A DNA stretch of 64,000 bases from Verrucomicrobiaceae bacterium UBA1938 (GTDB lineage Bacteria > Verrucomicrobiota > Verrucomicrobiia > Verrucomicrobiales > Verrucomicrobiaceae). Made by a program: the position numbers and the translations under genes. The notes below the pieces were generated by a model, which was given only the letters and a program-made list of their open reading frames with translations, did no database searches and was not told where the DNA came from. Below, piece by piece: positions 49,975 to 60,245 of this stretch (its first letter is position 1; every line of letters starts with the position of its first letter). Location: contig DDFC01000005.1 in NCBI GenBank assembly GCA_002336895.1, positions 1 to 64,000 of the forward strand. Reading direction: 5' to 3'.

Positions 49975-50808
49975 ATGAATCACGACCTCACCGAAACCAC
50001 GCTCGACGGCCCGCGCACGCGGCGCTGGGTGGTGGAGGCACGGGAGTGCGTGGAGATGACGACGCACCGCATCGCGCGCTTTGGCATGGATGAGGCGCTG
50101 CCGCCGTACCGTCGCGTGCGCATGAGCCCGGCAGGCAGCTTTGTGCTCGCTTGCGTCAGTGGTGAAGGGAGCATCATGCTGGACGGCCGCTGGCAGCGGG
50201 TGAGGCCCGGCATGGTCTGCCTGGCTCCGCCACGCGTGCTGAATGCCTTTGAGGCCAAAGGGCGTGAGCGCTGGTGCTTTGCCTGGGTGCGCTATGATGA
50301 GCCCAGCTTTGTCACGCCGGTGGTGGGTGCGGCATCTCCCGTGATGCCCACGGCGCATGCGGACGAAATCGCACGCATCATCTCAGGTCTCCGTGCGGAG
50401 TGGGAAGGCGAGCGCGAGCCGCGGCTGCTGCATCACTGGCTGGAACTGCTGCATGCAACGATCCGCCGATTCGCACAGCCATGGCGCAGCAACGAACCGC
50501 GTGTGGCAAAGCTCTGGGCAGACGTTTGTCAGGATCTGAAACGCGACTGGACGCTGGCCGAGCTGGCGCACCGCAGCCACTGCAGTCCCGAGCATCTGCG
50601 TCGTCTGTGCATGAAAGAGCTGGGCCGCAGCCCCATGCAGCACCTGACCTGCCTGCGCATGGAGCAGGCACGCCGCTTCCTCGAAGCCGGAAACGACAAG
50701 CTCGAAGTCGTGGCCGCCAATGTCGGTTATGCCAATGCCGCGATCTTCTCCCGAGTGTTCAGGCGCTGGGTAGGCGTGGCGCCGGGGGAATATCGGGGAA
50801 GGGCATGA
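49975..50808 (+). CDS. AraC-family transcriptional regulator
   Basis: A 277-residue regulator with an N-terminal cupin-like sensing region (PPYRRVRMSPAGSFVLACVS, VRPGMVCLAPPRVLNAFE) and a C-terminal double helix-turn-helix: WTLAELAHRSHCSPEHLRRL and LEVVAANVGYANAAIFSRVF, then APGEYR. The ATG at 49975 is preferred (second Met, 3 codons after 49966). It is divergent from the PVC multidomain gene, with 112 bases between starts, which makes that gene the likeliest target. It probably senses a sugar. Confidence 0.9.
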   Translation: MNHDLTETTLDGPRTRRWVVEARECVEMTTHRIARFGMDEALPPYRRVRMSPAGSFVLACVSGEGSIMLDGRWQRVRPGMVCLAPPRVLNAFEAKGRERWCFAWVRYDEPSFVTPVVGAASPVMPTAHADEIARIISGLRAEWEGEREPRLLHHWLELLHATIRRFAQPWRSNEPRVAKLWADVCQDLKRDWTLAELAHRSHCSPEHLRRLCMKELGRSPMQHLTCLRMEQARRFLEAGNDKLEVVAANVGYANAAIFSRVFRRWVGVAPGEYRGRA

Positions 50809-50877
50809 AGCGAACTGGCTTCTCCTGTTGATTCGGGCATTGACGCATCCGATCCGTTTTTAATATCCTGCCACATC

Positions 50878-52281
50878 ATGTGGCGTTCCTTTCTTTACCT
50901 TGGGCTTATGTTTGCCTCAGCTGGCGACGCAGCAGAGTACACCCCGCTGCGATTGGTCGCCGATATCAACCCGGGCTATGGCAGCTCCGCCTTCATCGAA
51001 TTTTTTGTGTGGAAAGACCAGGCGTGGTTCGTAGCCGGCTATGAACAGAACGGCAAATCAGCGGCTGCTCTTTACTGTTCAGACGGCAGCACAAACGGCA
51101 CCCGGCGGATCAAGGATATTCCATGGCAGAGGTCTGGCTCCATGTTTGACAATCCCTTGGTGTTTGAGGACCGCCTCTACTTCCAGGGACCGAACGTCAC
51201 ACTCGGCAAAGGCAGCCGCGTTTGGGTGACGGATGGCACTGAAGCCGGTACGAAACCCGTCTCCGAAGATGGCACGGATGTGTGTGACGAGTTTCAGCCA
51301 TTCTTGATCGGAGACCGCCTCGTGCTCTCGCTTCATGGCAGCTATGAGGGACACGGACTTGTGGCCCTCAATCTGCACACCGGCGTGACTGAGACCATCG
51401 CAGTGCCATTCGATGGCTGGGAGGACTACACCGATGGTGCCATGCTTAATGGAGGAATGCTGAAACTGGATCTCCATGGCAAGGCCTTCTGGAGCATCGA
51501 CGGCACAAAAGCCGGGTTGAAAAAGCTGACGCTGCCAGGGCTGCCAACCTTTGAGAATGATGGTGGATTTCATCAGCTTCTCGCTGTGCCAAATGGGGTG
51601 CTGATGATTCCCAACGGCAGCAAGAGTCCTCTGGAGCTGTGGCATACAGATGGCAAAACCGTGGCGAAGCTCGCGACATGGGATCGATCAAACGCAGAGG
51701 CACACCCGCACTGGTTCGGCCGCGTGGGGGATTGCGGTGTTCTTCTTCTGGGGGACCACACACGACGCTGCTGCATCTGGAGCAGCGATGGCACTGCGGC
51801 AGGTTCCGCCGTTGTCCTGGACAGCAACCCGTACAAAGACGCCTCCTTTTCCCTGCCATCTGCACGCCATCCCACGCCAGTCGTTTCTGGAAACCGGCTC
51901 TTCTTCACCATGGATGATGGGGTGCATGGCGTGGAGCTCTGGTGCACGGACGGCACGAAACACGGTACACATCTCGTGACCGACATCGCCTTGGGTGCTG
52001 AAGATGCAGAGATATTCGAACTCTTTTCGCTGGGGGAGGGACACGTGCTGGCCCAGCGCAAGAATGCAAAATCAGGTGGCGACCTGTGGATCACAGACGG
52101 GACTGAAGACGACAGCCGCAGGCTGGCCACCTTTAGCCGCACGGTCAATATTTCAGCGGCACTCAAAGACATGATCCTCCTCGTGGCTGACAGCGAGCAG
52201 TCTGGCTATGAACTGTACGCACTGGATGTGCCCTCCCTCCCGGCACCAGCTGGGCGGGAGGCTTCGTCAGGTCCTCCTTAA
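50878..52281 (+). CDS. ELWxxDGT-repeat protein, exported
   Basis: A 467-residue protein with a signal peptide (MWRSFLYLGLMFASAGDAAE) and several copies of the ELWxTDGTxxGT-type repeat, e.g. ALYCSDGSTNGTR, RVWVTDGTEAGTK, ELWCTDGTKHGTH and DLWITDGTEDDSR. This family folds as a beta propeller, is common in Bacteroidota and PVC bacteria, and is usually secreted. No catalytic residues are known. Its stop overlaps the end of the convergent ppc gene by 4 bases. Confidence 0.85.
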   Translation: MWRSFLYLGLMFASAGDAAEYTPLRLVADINPGYGSSAFIEFFVWKDQAWFVAGYEQNGKSAAALYCSDGSTNGTRRIKDIPWQRSGSMFDNPLVFEDRLYFQGPNVTLGKGSRVWVTDGTEAGTKPVSEDGTDVCDEFQPFLIGDRLVLSLHGSYEGHGLVALNLHTGVTETIAVPFDGWEDYTDGAMLNGGMLKLDLHGKAFWSIDGTKAGLKKLTLPGLPTFENDGGFHQLLAVPNGVLMIPNGSKSPLELWHTDGKTVAKLATWDRSNAEAHPHWFGRVGDCGVLLLGDHTRRCCIWSSDGTAAGSAVVLDSNPYKDASFSLPSARHPTPVVSGNRLFFTMDDGVHGVELWCTDGTKHGTHLVTDIALGAEDAEIFELFSLGEGHVLAQRKNAKSGGDLWITDGTEDDSRRLATFSRTVNISAALKDMILLVADSEQSGYELYALDVPSLPAPAGREASSGPP

Positions 52282-55031
52282 CCCGTGGTCCGCAGTCCTG
52301 AGGCGATCGCATTGATCGAGATCAGCAGATCGGTGACCATGGCATCGGCGGCTTCTGTTTTTTCGGCAGCCACAAGAGCGCGCCAGTCACGCAGCAGGGA
52401 GATCTGCTGGCCGTGCAGCACTTTGAGGGGTTCCTCACGGATGTTCAGCGTGTAGGCGAGGCGCGGGCGGCGTTCTTCAAAGGTGCCCTGGAAGAGGTCG
52501 TCGATGATGCTGCGCGTGGCCTCGTATTCGCTGAGGATGGTGTTGAGGAAGCGGTCACGCACGGCGGTGTCTTCCACCAGCCCGGCGTAGGCGCGCATGA
52601 GGTCGGTGTTGGCGCTGACGAGGGAGCTTTCGATGTTTGTCAGCACATAGCGCAGGAAGGCGGAGCCAGGGATGGCGGCAGCCAGCATGGCGTAACTCTT
52701 CGGATCGTCGGTTTTCAGCTTGGTCAGGGCGCTGCCGGCACCGAACCAGCCGGGGAGGTAGAAGCGCGACTGCGTCCACGAAAAGACCCAGGGAATGGCG
52801 CGCAGATCGTCCAGCGAGGCCTGGCCGGTGCGGCGGGCGGGGCGGGAGCCGATGCGGGCATTTTCCAGTGCATCGATCGGCGTGGCCTGGCGGTAGAACT
52901 TCATGAAGTCCGGCGCATGCAGAAAGGCACGGTAGGCATCGCGGCTGTCCGCGGCCAGTTTGTCAAAGAGCGGCTCCAGCGCAGGATGCGCTCTGGATTC
53001 CGTGCAGCGATGCCGTGCCGTGGCGGCGGTGGCGGAGGCCATGAGCAGTTCGGCATTGTAAACAGCGGAGCCGATGTGGGCGTATTTTTGAGCGATGGTT
53101 TCCCCCTGCTCGGTCATGCGCATGCCGCCGCTGAGGGAGCCATGTGGCAGCGCCTCCATGAACCAGTGTGTGGGGCCCGCACCACGGCCGACGGTGCCGC
53201 CGCGGCCATGGAAGAAGATCGGGCGCACGCCGTGGCGCTGGATCGTGCTGGAAAGCTCGCGCTGTGCACGGTGCAGGGCGCACTGGCTGGCCACAATGCC
53301 GCAGTCCTTGTTGGAGTCGGAGTAGCCCACCATCATCTGGAAGACCGGCGTGCCGCCCTTGCTCTGGGCCAGGAGGCTGCGCTTGGCGATGGGGTGGGAG
53401 AGGAAGGCTTCTACGATGCCAGGGCCAGATTCGAGGTCGCCCATGGTTTCAAACAGAGGAACGACGGGCAGGGGGCACACGAGTCCTTCATCACTCCACG
53501 TCATCAGCCCGGCTTCACGTGCCAGCAGGAAGACGACAAGCATGTCCTCGACGTTGCGCGTCATCGAGATGATGAGGGAGCCCAGGCCCGCATTGCCAAA
53601 CTTGGCGCGGTGATCGGCCAGCACACGGTAGCAGTTGAGCACGGTGTCCGCCTCCGGCCCGGCGGAGATGCCCGGGGCGAGGAAGGGGCGAGGGGATGCC
53701 AGCTCGCGCTCCAGAAGTTCACGCTTCTGCTCAAGAGTCCAGCTGATGAAGGAGCCACCGTTCAGCAGGCCTGCGGCACGCAGGAGCTGATCCAGCGCCT
53801 TCTCGTGGAAGGCGGAATTTTGACGCACGTCCAGCAAGGCGGAGTGGAATCCGAAGGCGGTGAGATTGCGGCGGAAGGGAACGATCTGCTCTTCGACGAC
53901 GGCCTTGGAACCCACGTCGAGCAGGGTTTGCGCGAGGATGTCGATGTCCGTCCGCAGTTCTTCAGGCTGCACATAGGCGGCAGGCGAGGAAGGCTTCTCC
54001 GTGGCGAGCACGACCTTGGCGCGCATGAGGTAAACAGCGGCACGCCAGGGCTCCTCTTTGTTGCGCTCCAGGATGTAGGCAAGATCGACGCTCGGCTCCG
54101 TCTTCAGCTGGGCGCTGAGGTCATCGATGAGTTCGGTGAGCTGCGGCGGTGTGATCTGGAACAGCGAGCTGAGCGGCAGATGGAAGGCGAGGGCTTCAAG
54201 CGCCCTGCGCTGCACCCGCAGGGCGTTTTTGCGCATGACCTGCAGCGCATGGCGGGTGACATCGGCGGTCACAAAGGGGTGGCCGTCGCGGTCACCACCG
54301 ATCCAGGAGCCAAAGCGGATCAGCGGCGGCAGGGTGTCGATCTTGGCCACGTCATATCCGGCAGCCTGCCAGGCTTCACGCAGGTGCACGTGTGCGCGGG
54401 TCAGGGCCTCGGGAAACACATCCCGCAGGTAGTGCAGGGCATTTTGCAGTTCTGCCTCGATGCTGGGGCGCGTGACGTGGATCTCCCCGGTGCGCCAGAG
54501 GTTTTCCAGCTGGGTCTGAAGCTGGCTTTGCAGGCGTGCCTGCTCACGCGGCGTGTAGGCCGCGTTTTCATGCCGGTTCATCAGGCTGTAGATCTCACGG
54601 TGCAGCTCGCGCACGGTTTCGCGCTTGGCCTCGGTGGGGTGGGCGGTCAGCACAGGCTCCACGCAGACGTCTTTCAGAGCGGCGAGGATGTCGGCCTCAT
54701 TGAGTCCCAGGGTGCGCAGCTGCTTCAGGTTGTCAGCCCACAGGCCCTTTTCGGCCTCGGGTCCGCTCTTTTTCTCACGCAGACGGCGGATCTGGGAGGC
54801 GGCGCGCTCCTCCACCACATTGAGCATCTGAAAAGCGATGGAGTAGGCCTGGCCAAGGGAGCGGGTGGTCTTTTTTGGCGCTCCGGTGCCGATCCACGGC
54901 AGGCTGTCCGCCAGTTCCGGCTCTCCCAGCTTCCGCAGGACGGCGGAAAAAGCCTCCATCAGGTAGCGTAGGTCGTCTTCGAGGAGTTGAAAGCCGTGGG
55001 TGCGGAGATTTTGCGGAGGTGTTTCGGACAT
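52278..55031 (-). CDS. ppc: Phosphoenolpyruvate carboxylase
   Basis: A 917-residue PEPC, which adds bicarbonate to phosphoenolpyruvate to give oxaloacetate (anaplerosis). Hallmark motifs are VLTAHPTEAKRETV (catalytic His), GSWIGGDRDGHPFV, FFHGRGGTVGRGAGPTH and SRPARR with a C-terminal end reading NAIASGLRTTG. Length is normal for the bacterial enzyme. Start 55031 (MSETPPQNL) is chosen over 55082. No nearby TCA genes. Confidence 0.96.
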   Translation of the reverse strand: MSETPPQNLRTHGFQLLEDDLRYLMEAFSAVLRKLGEPELADSLPWIGTGAPKKTTRSLGQAYSIAFQMLNVVEERAASQIRRLREKKSGPEAEKGLWADNLKQLRTLGLNEADILAALKDVCVEPVLTAHPTEAKRETVRELHREIYSLMNRHENAAYTPREQARLQSQLQTQLENLWRTGEIHVTRPSIEAELQNALHYLRDVFPEALTRAHVHLREAWQAAGYDVAKIDTLPPLIRFGSWIGGDRDGHPFVTADVTRHALQVMRKNALRVQRRALEALAFHLPLSSLFQITPPQLTELIDDLSAQLKTEPSVDLAYILERNKEEPWRAAVYLMRAKVVLATEKPSSPAAYVQPEELRTDIDILAQTLLDVGSKAVVEEQIVPFRRNLTAFGFHSALLDVRQNSAFHEKALDQLLRAAGLLNGGSFISWTLEQKRELLERELASPRPFLAPGISAGPEADTVLNCYRVLADHRAKFGNAGLGSLIISMTRNVEDMLVVFLLAREAGLMTWSDEGLVCPLPVVPLFETMGDLESGPGIVEAFLSHPIAKRSLLAQSKGGTPVFQMMVGYSDSNKDCGIVASQCALHRAQRELSSTIQRHGVRPIFFHGRGGTVGRGAGPTHWFMEALPHGSLSGGMRMTEQGETIAQKYAHIGSAVYNAELLMASATAATARHRCTESRAHPALEPLFDKLAADSRDAYRAFLHAPDFMKFYRQATPIDALENARIGSRPARRTGQASLDDLRAIPWVFSWTQSRFYLPGWFGAGSALTKLKTDDPKSYAMLAAAIPGSAFLRYVLTNIESSLVSANTDLMRAYAGLVEDTAVRDRFLNTILSEYEATRSIIDDLFQGTFEERRPRLAYTLNIREEPLKVLHGQQISLLRDWRALVAAEKTEAADAMVTDLLISINAIASGLRTTG

Positions 55032-55146
55032 GGCTGGGCTGGTGCTAACATGGCAAAGCAGGAAGGATGCCTGATTCACCATCAGCCATGTCGAAAGCCG
55101 CAGGAAAAGCCAAGATCAAGCGGCAATCGCCGGAATCTCAGTCTTT

Positions 55147-56457
55147 TCAGACAGGATAAGCCCACGGCTTGCGGTATTCGCGCCCCATCAGTTTGGAGGC
55201 CTCGGCATCGCCAAGGATCTGCTCTTTCTCTGCATCCCACTGGATGCTGCGGCCCGTTTTGTAGCTGATCATGCCCAGGAGGGGCAGGCAGGAGGAGCGG
55301 TGGGCGCTTTCGATGTCTGCCACCGGCTGTTTCTTCTTTTCGATGGCGTCGATGAAATCCGTCCACAGCAGGGCGATGTTGTGGCCGTGGGGCTCCTGCA
55401 GCTGGTGGTTGCCGTGCTGCTCGGAGCTCTTGGGGTCCACGGGGTAGAAGGTCCAGCCGTCGCGCCAGCCGATGTGGAGCACGCCTTTCTCTCCGTAGAA
55501 GTAGCAGCCGATCTTGTGCTTCTCGTTGTTGTTGTCGGCAAACTTGCGGTGCTCCCAAACGGCGGTGAACTGATCAAACTCAAATGTGGCCACCTGATGA
55601 TCGGGGGCATCAGTGGTCTGCTCGGTGTCGCTGAGCACGGCGGGGCCAGCCACAGGGCGGCCGCCGGTGCAGAAGACTTTCTTGGGCCCTTTCTCGCCGC
55701 TCCAGAGCATGATCTGGTCCAGCCAGTGCACGCCCCAGTCGCCCATGGTGCCATTGGCGTAGTCGAGGAAATTGCGCCAGCCGCCGGGGTGCAGCTTGGT
55801 GTTGAAGGGGCGCATGGGGGCGGGGCCGCACCACATCTCCCAGTCCATGCCTTCGGGCACCTGGCTGTTGGGCTTGGCCATCTCGGGGCCACCCTTGCTG
55901 TCGGCAAAGGCGCGTACCATGCCCACCTTGCCCACGGCACCGGATTTCAGGAACTTCATGGCCTCCACATGGTGCGGGCCGATGCGGCGATGCAGCCCCA
56001 CCTGCACGACCACACCCGACTCGCGTGCAGCCTTCACCATGGCCTTGCTCTCATTGATGGTGTGGCCGGTGGGCTTTTCCACAAACACATGCGCCCCCGC
56101 CTTGCATGCGGCGATGCTCTGCAGCGCATGCCAGTGGTCCGGCGTGGCGATGATGACGATCTCGGGCTTCTCCTTGTCTAGCAGCTCGCGGTAGTCCTTG
56201 TAGGTCTTCGCATCGTCTCCGGAGATGCCGTTCACCTCATCGCTGGCATTGGAGGCCACGTCCTCATGCACATCACAGAGTGCGCAGACCTTCACGCGGC
56301 CAGAAGCGATGGCTTCCTTCAGAATGTTCATGCCCCACCAGCCGCATCCGATCAGCGCCGTGCGGTACTTCTTGGCCGGATCTGCTCCAAAGATGTGAAA
56401 CGATGAGGCGGCAAACGCAGCGGAAGTGGCGGAGATGAAATGGCGGCGGGAGGTCAT
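55147..56457 (-). CDS. Gfo/Idh/MocA family oxidoreductase, Tat-exported
   Basis: A 436-residue protein with a Tat signal (SRRHFISATSAAFAASSF) and NAD(P)-binding GCGWWGMNIL. The EKPTGHTIN motif marks the active site, and FLDYANGTMGDWGVHWLDQI lies in the C-terminal domain. It is a periplasmic relative of the proteins at 11004 and 29476. ATG 56457 is selected over 56478 and 56556 because it puts the twin-Arg motif at residues 3-4. It follows the DUF1501 gene on the same strand after a gap of about 190 bases. Confidence 0.9.
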   Translation of the reverse strand: MTSRRHFISATSAAFAASSFHIFGADPAKKYRTALIGCGWWGMNILKEAIASGRVKVCALCDVHEDVASNASDEVNGISGDDAKTYKDYRELLDKEKPEIVIIATPDHWHALQSIAACKAGAHVFVEKPTGHTINESKAMVKAARESGVVVQVGLHRRIGPHHVEAMKFLKSGAVGKVGMVRAFADSKGGPEMAKPNSQVPEGMDWEMWCGPAPMRPFNTKLHPGGWRNFLDYANGTMGDWGVHWLDQIMLWSGEKGPKKVFCTGGRPVAGPAVLSDTEQTTDAPDHQVATFEFDQFTAVWEHRKFADNNNEKHKIGCYFYGEKGVLHIGWRDGWTFYPVDPKSSEQHGNHQLQEPHGHNIALLWTDFIDAIEKKKQPVADIESAHRSSCLPLLGMISYKTGRSIQWDAEKEQILGDAEASKLMGREYRKPWAYPV

Positions 56458-56648
56458 GGTTGGTTGCGATGAAAGCATGAGCCCCCAAAGTACGCCAGTG
56501 GTTGGAGCAGGTTTGCGGGGAATCGGGATGGGAATGACGAATGAAGGCTCAAGCACGAAGCATTAGCGTGACTCAATCGGCCACGTGAATCCGTGCTATC
56601 GTGCAGGCCGTAGAGTGGAGTGTGCGGACCACTTCACGCTTGGCTGTC

Positions 56649-57938
56649 TTATGCAAACACATCCATGATCGCCTTGCCCTTGTCTCCCACGGTGAAGGGA
56701 CGGTTGCTGGGGGACATGACGATTTCATCGATGGGCAGACCTAGGCTCCAGCCGATGGTGGAGAGGAAATCCTGCGGGCTGGCCTGCTTGTCCGCCACGG
56801 CCATGCCTTCCTTGTCGCTGGAGCCGTAGATGAAGCCGCCTTTGACTCCGCCACCGGCAAGCAGTGTGGAGAAGACCTTCGGATGATGATCGCGGCCGCT
56901 GTTGCCGTTGATCTTGGGCGTGCGGCCAAATTCGGAGCAGAGCACCACGAGGGTGGATTCCAGCAGGCCACGCTCCTTGAGATCATCCAGCAGCGCTGAG
57001 AGCGCCTGGTCCAGTTCGGCACCATGCTCATCCAGGCCGTCTTCGATGTTGTTGTGCATGTCCCAGCCGCCTTTGGCCACCTCGATGTAGCGGATGCCTT
57101 TCTCCACCAGACGGCGTGCCAGCAGGCAGCCCTGGCCAAACTTGCCCTTGCCATATTTCTCCTTCAGCGCGGCCGGTTCCTCGTCCAGCTTGAAGGCCTC
57201 CAGGTCCGTGCTGGACATGATGCTGATGGTCTTGTCGTAGAACTGGGTGTAGCTCTTGACCTCGGAGGTTTTGAAGCGATCGCGGAATCCGGTGTCCAGC
57301 TGCTCCAGCAGCACGAGGCGCTTGATCATCGCCTCTTCACTGGCTTCGCTCTTGGCGTATTGCAGGCCCACATCTGGATCGAGGATGGGCAGCGGCGCAA
57401 AGCTGGAGGGGAAGAAGCCGTTGCCATTCTGCGGCTGGCGATTGACGCATACGCTGGAGGGCAGCGTCTTGTGGCTGGCTCCGAGGAAATGCTGCGCCCA
57501 CGCGCCGATGTTCGGGTGCTTGATGGTGCCGCGCTCCTCGTAGCCGGTGCGGATGATGTACTGGCCTGCGGCATGCACGCCAGTCTTGGAGGTCATGCTG
57601 CGGATGATGCTTACCTTGTCCGCATGCTTGGCCAGATTTTCCATCGTGCCGCCCAGCTGAAAGTCGGCCTTTGTCTTGATCGGTGCCTTGGGGCCCTGGG
57701 TGGGGCCGTCCTTGGGGTCCAGCGTGTCGATGTGGCTCATGCCGCCCACCATCTGGAGGAAGATGACGTTCTTGGCCTTGCCATATCCGGGGCCTGAAGG
57801 CGCCGCCGCTTTGGCCTCCTCAGCAAACAGGGAGCCGCGGCCGAAACCATGCAGCACAGTGACGCCGAGAGCGGCGCTGGCCCAGCGCTCACAGAAGGCG
57901 CGGCGGGAAAGGGGATCGAGCTGGTTTTGAAGTTTCAT
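56649..57938 (-). CDS. DUF1501 domain protein, exported
   Basis: A 429-residue DUF1501 protein with a Tat-like N-terminus (SRRAFCERWASAALGVTVL). Family marks are VIFLQMVGGMSHIDTLDPKDG, VCVNRQPQNGNGF and LVVLCSEFGRTPKI followed by NSGRDHHPKVFSTLLAGGG and GSSDKEG. It forms a pair with the DUF1549/DUF1553 gene directly upstream (gap 23 bases), the normal PVC arrangement. Function unknown, though the fold relates to sulfatases and phosphatases. Confidence 0.92.
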   Translation of the reverse strand: MKLQNQLDPLSRRAFCERWASAALGVTVLHGFGRGSLFAEEAKAAAPSGPGYGKAKNVIFLQMVGGMSHIDTLDPKDGPTQGPKAPIKTKADFQLGGTMENLAKHADKVSIIRSMTSKTGVHAAGQYIIRTGYEERGTIKHPNIGAWAQHFLGASHKTLPSSVCVNRQPQNGNGFFPSSFAPLPILDPDVGLQYAKSEASEEAMIKRLVLLEQLDTGFRDRFKTSEVKSYTQFYDKTISIMSSTDLEAFKLDEEPAALKEKYGKGKFGQGCLLARRLVEKGIRYIEVAKGGWDMHNNIEDGLDEHGAELDQALSALLDDLKERGLLESTLVVLCSEFGRTPKINGNSGRDHHPKVFSTLLAGGGVKGGFIYGSSDKEGMAVADKQASPQDFLSTIGWSLGLPIDEIVMSPSNRPFTVGDKGKAIMDVFA

Positions 57939-57961
57939 GACAGTCAGCGGTTGGGTTTTGA

Positions 57962-60028
57962 CTATTCCACGAAGATGAATTCACGGGTGTTGAAGAGCAC
58001 CCAGGTCAGGTCGCGCATGGTCAGGCCGTTGTTCAGCGCCGCCACGGAGTTGCCCAGTTCATCCGGGCGGGGCTTGCGGCTGAAGAAGCTGAGGTAGAGG
58101 CTCTCGACCTTCTTCTCGGGTGTGTCCTGCGCATTGGCGGTCTGCACCACCAGCGAGTCATTTTGACCGATGACGCGCTGGGCCTCCCCGTTCATGAGCA
58201 TGAGCACCTGTGGAATGCTGCCCTCCGTGCTTTCGCTGTCGGCGATCTGCCGGTCGCTCTGGCCGAACATGCGGAGGAAATGCTGGTCCTTCTCAGGCTG
58301 CGGCAGCTCGGAGGCACGTGCCAGCACCAGTCCATTGCGTACCGGCGGGGCCAGGCCCATCTGCTCCTCCTCTGTCTGGCTTCCCTTGGTTTTCTTGTTG
58401 GGTTTGGCAGTTGCTTTGCCACCGCCAAACTGGCGCATGCTGGCCACGGCGTTTTCGATCTGCTGTTTGAGCGCGTCAGGCGAGGCACTGCCGCTGAAGT
58501 CGATGTTCATGGCCTGAGCGTAGGTGGAGCCACGGTGGCCTTTGAACTTGTCCACGTCCGCGCCGATGACGAGCGTGGCGCAGGAGTCCCAGGCCTGCTC
58601 GGAGGTCATGCGGCGGAGGATGGGTCCAGGGAAGAGGTAGGGGGTGTTGTCCGCCAGTTCGTGGCTGGTGGCCTCGCGCTGGTAGGTCTGGGTGTTGCAC
58701 AGCACGCGGAGGAACTGCTTGAGATCAAATTTAAGGCGCACCATCTCGGTGGCCAGATGGTGCAGCAGCGCTGGGTTCACGCTGGCACTGGGGTCATCCA
58801 GATCGGTCACTGGCTCCTTCACACCCACGCCAAAGATGTGCTTCCACAAGCGGTTGGCGATGGTCATGGCAAAGCGTGGATTTTCTGGCGAGGTCATCCA
58901 CTTGGCGAACTGCTCGCGCAGCTTCTCATCGTGTTTGACCGGCACGGGTTGGTAGGCCTTTTTGGTCTTGTCATCACTCCAGGTGATCAGCTTGGGCTTC
59001 ACGGGATCGCCCGGTTTGGCATCCGGATACTTATAGTCGTCCGGCATGGTAAGGTCGTTCTCGGTGGTGTTCTCCACCGCCAGGGCGTTTACGCGCAGCA
59101 CGTTTTTAGCCTGCTGCTGCAGCTTCCTGTCCCCCAGGGAGGCAAGCACCTTCTGCATGCCCTTCATGCCGGAGTTGCCCCTGGCGCCGTAGGTTTCCGT
59201 GGCACCGAAAAACGCCGCCATTTCATAGAACTGGCGCTGCGTCCAGTCGGCAAAGGGGTGGTCGTGGCACTGGGCGCAGGAGACATTGGCCCCGATAAAG
59301 GTGCTCAGCGTGAGGCTGAGATTGTCCAGCCGCATGCCGGCATCCCGCAGCAGGTAGCCGGTGGCGCCGTTTTCCAGCAGCTTGCCGTCGGCGTTCATCA
59401 TGGTGTACACGATCTTGTTCCAGGGCGTGTTGTCCGTGAGCTGCTGCTTGAGCCAGTCCTGGTAGGTGTAGAAGCGCGCCTTCTGCGCCACATCTGCCAT
59501 GCGCAGCATGTCGGCAAAGTAGTTGAAGAGGTGGCTGGCGGAGCCGGGTGATTTCAAGAGGCGGTCGATGACGTGGGCACGCTTGGACACGCTGGGGTCA
59601 TTGATAAACTCCAGCGTCTCTTCACGGGTGGGGATGCGGCCCACGAGATCCAGGAATACGCGACGGACGAACTGCTCATCCGAGGCCAGCGGGTTGGGCT
59701 TCTGGTCGGCCTTCTTCAGCCCGGCCTCCACCAGCATGTCGATCTGTGCAGCGGCCTGGGCCAGATTGGGGTCAGAGGGGATGCCCAGCCCCTCGGGTTT
59801 GAGGGTTTTGGCAGCTTCCTGGTCGGCGGCGGAGAGCTTGTCGAGCGGCAGGCGATAGACATAGCCATTGCGCACCTGGAGGAAGACGTTCCCGTTTTCG
59901 ATGCCCCGGAAGGTGGCGTCCAGTTTGCGGCCCTGGGTGTCGGTCCAGGTGCGATAGACTTCATTGTCAGCCCGGAGGCCGGTGACGAGCAAAGCACAGG
60001 CAAGAGGAAGGCAGAGGCGCGTTTTCAT
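57962..60028 (-). CDS. DUF1549/DUF1553 protein with SHD1 domain
   Basis: A 688-residue exported protein. A signal (KTRLCLPLACALLVTGLRA) is followed by an SHD1-like beta domain (RTWTDTQGRKLDATFRGIEN), then DUF1549 (FVRRVFLDLVGRIPTREE; CAQCHDHPFADWTQRQFY) and DUF1553 (RFAMTIANRLWKHIFGVG, TQTYQREA, LTLSFFSRKPRPDEL-like end SFFSRKPRPDELG). It is the partner of the DUF1501 protein. The start is set at 60028 because the signal begins there; the long upstream ORF lacks support. It is divergent from FKBP. Confidence 0.93.
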   Translation of the reverse strand: MKTRLCLPLACALLVTGLRADNEVYRTWTDTQGRKLDATFRGIENGNVFLQVRNGYVYRLPLDKLSAADQEAAKTLKPEGLGIPSDPNLAQAAAQIDMLVEAGLKKADQKPNPLASDEQFVRRVFLDLVGRIPTREETLEFINDPSVSKRAHVIDRLLKSPGSASHLFNYFADMLRMADVAQKARFYTYQDWLKQQLTDNTPWNKIVYTMMNADGKLLENGATGYLLRDAGMRLDNLSLTLSTFIGANVSCAQCHDHPFADWTQRQFYEMAAFFGATETYGARGNSGMKGMQKVLASLGDRKLQQQAKNVLRVNALAVENTTENDLTMPDDYKYPDAKPGDPVKPKLITWSDDKTKKAYQPVPVKHDEKLREQFAKWMTSPENPRFAMTIANRLWKHIFGVGVKEPVTDLDDPSASVNPALLHHLATEMVRLKFDLKQFLRVLCNTQTYQREATSHELADNTPYLFPGPILRRMTSEQAWDSCATLVIGADVDKFKGHRGSTYAQAMNIDFSGSASPDALKQQIENAVASMRQFGGGKATAKPNKKTKGSQTEEEQMGLAPPVRNGLVLARASELPQPEKDQHFLRMFGQSDRQIADSESTEGSIPQVLMLMNGEAQRVIGQNDSLVVQTANAQDTPEKKVESLYLSFFSRKPRPDELGNSVAALNNGLTMRDLTWVLFNTREFIFVE

Positions 60029-60245
60029 GGTTGGATCAGTCGGTGTTCCGTCCCGTTGCCCCTGAAACGAAAGGGTTTTCGAGAACTTTAGCCTTTTTTC
60101 ACAAACCTTTACCCAAGCGGCTAAAATGCGCGAAACGCCTATAACAAACTGGAGATCAAACACGGGGCTCTCCAGCGCAATCCCTGCGGGATGCTCGCGG
60201 GCGTAAATGCTTGACGAGCCGGGGCCGATACGGCAGTGCTGCCGC

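Noticed and set aside
52413..54971. Rightward ORF of 852 residues across ppc
   Set aside because: It is long only because of high third-position GC. The minus-strand ppc is unambiguous.
58163..59551. Rightward ORF of 462 residues across the DUF1549 gene
   Set aside because: It is an antisense shadow in a GC-rich gene; the minus-strand product shows all family motifs.
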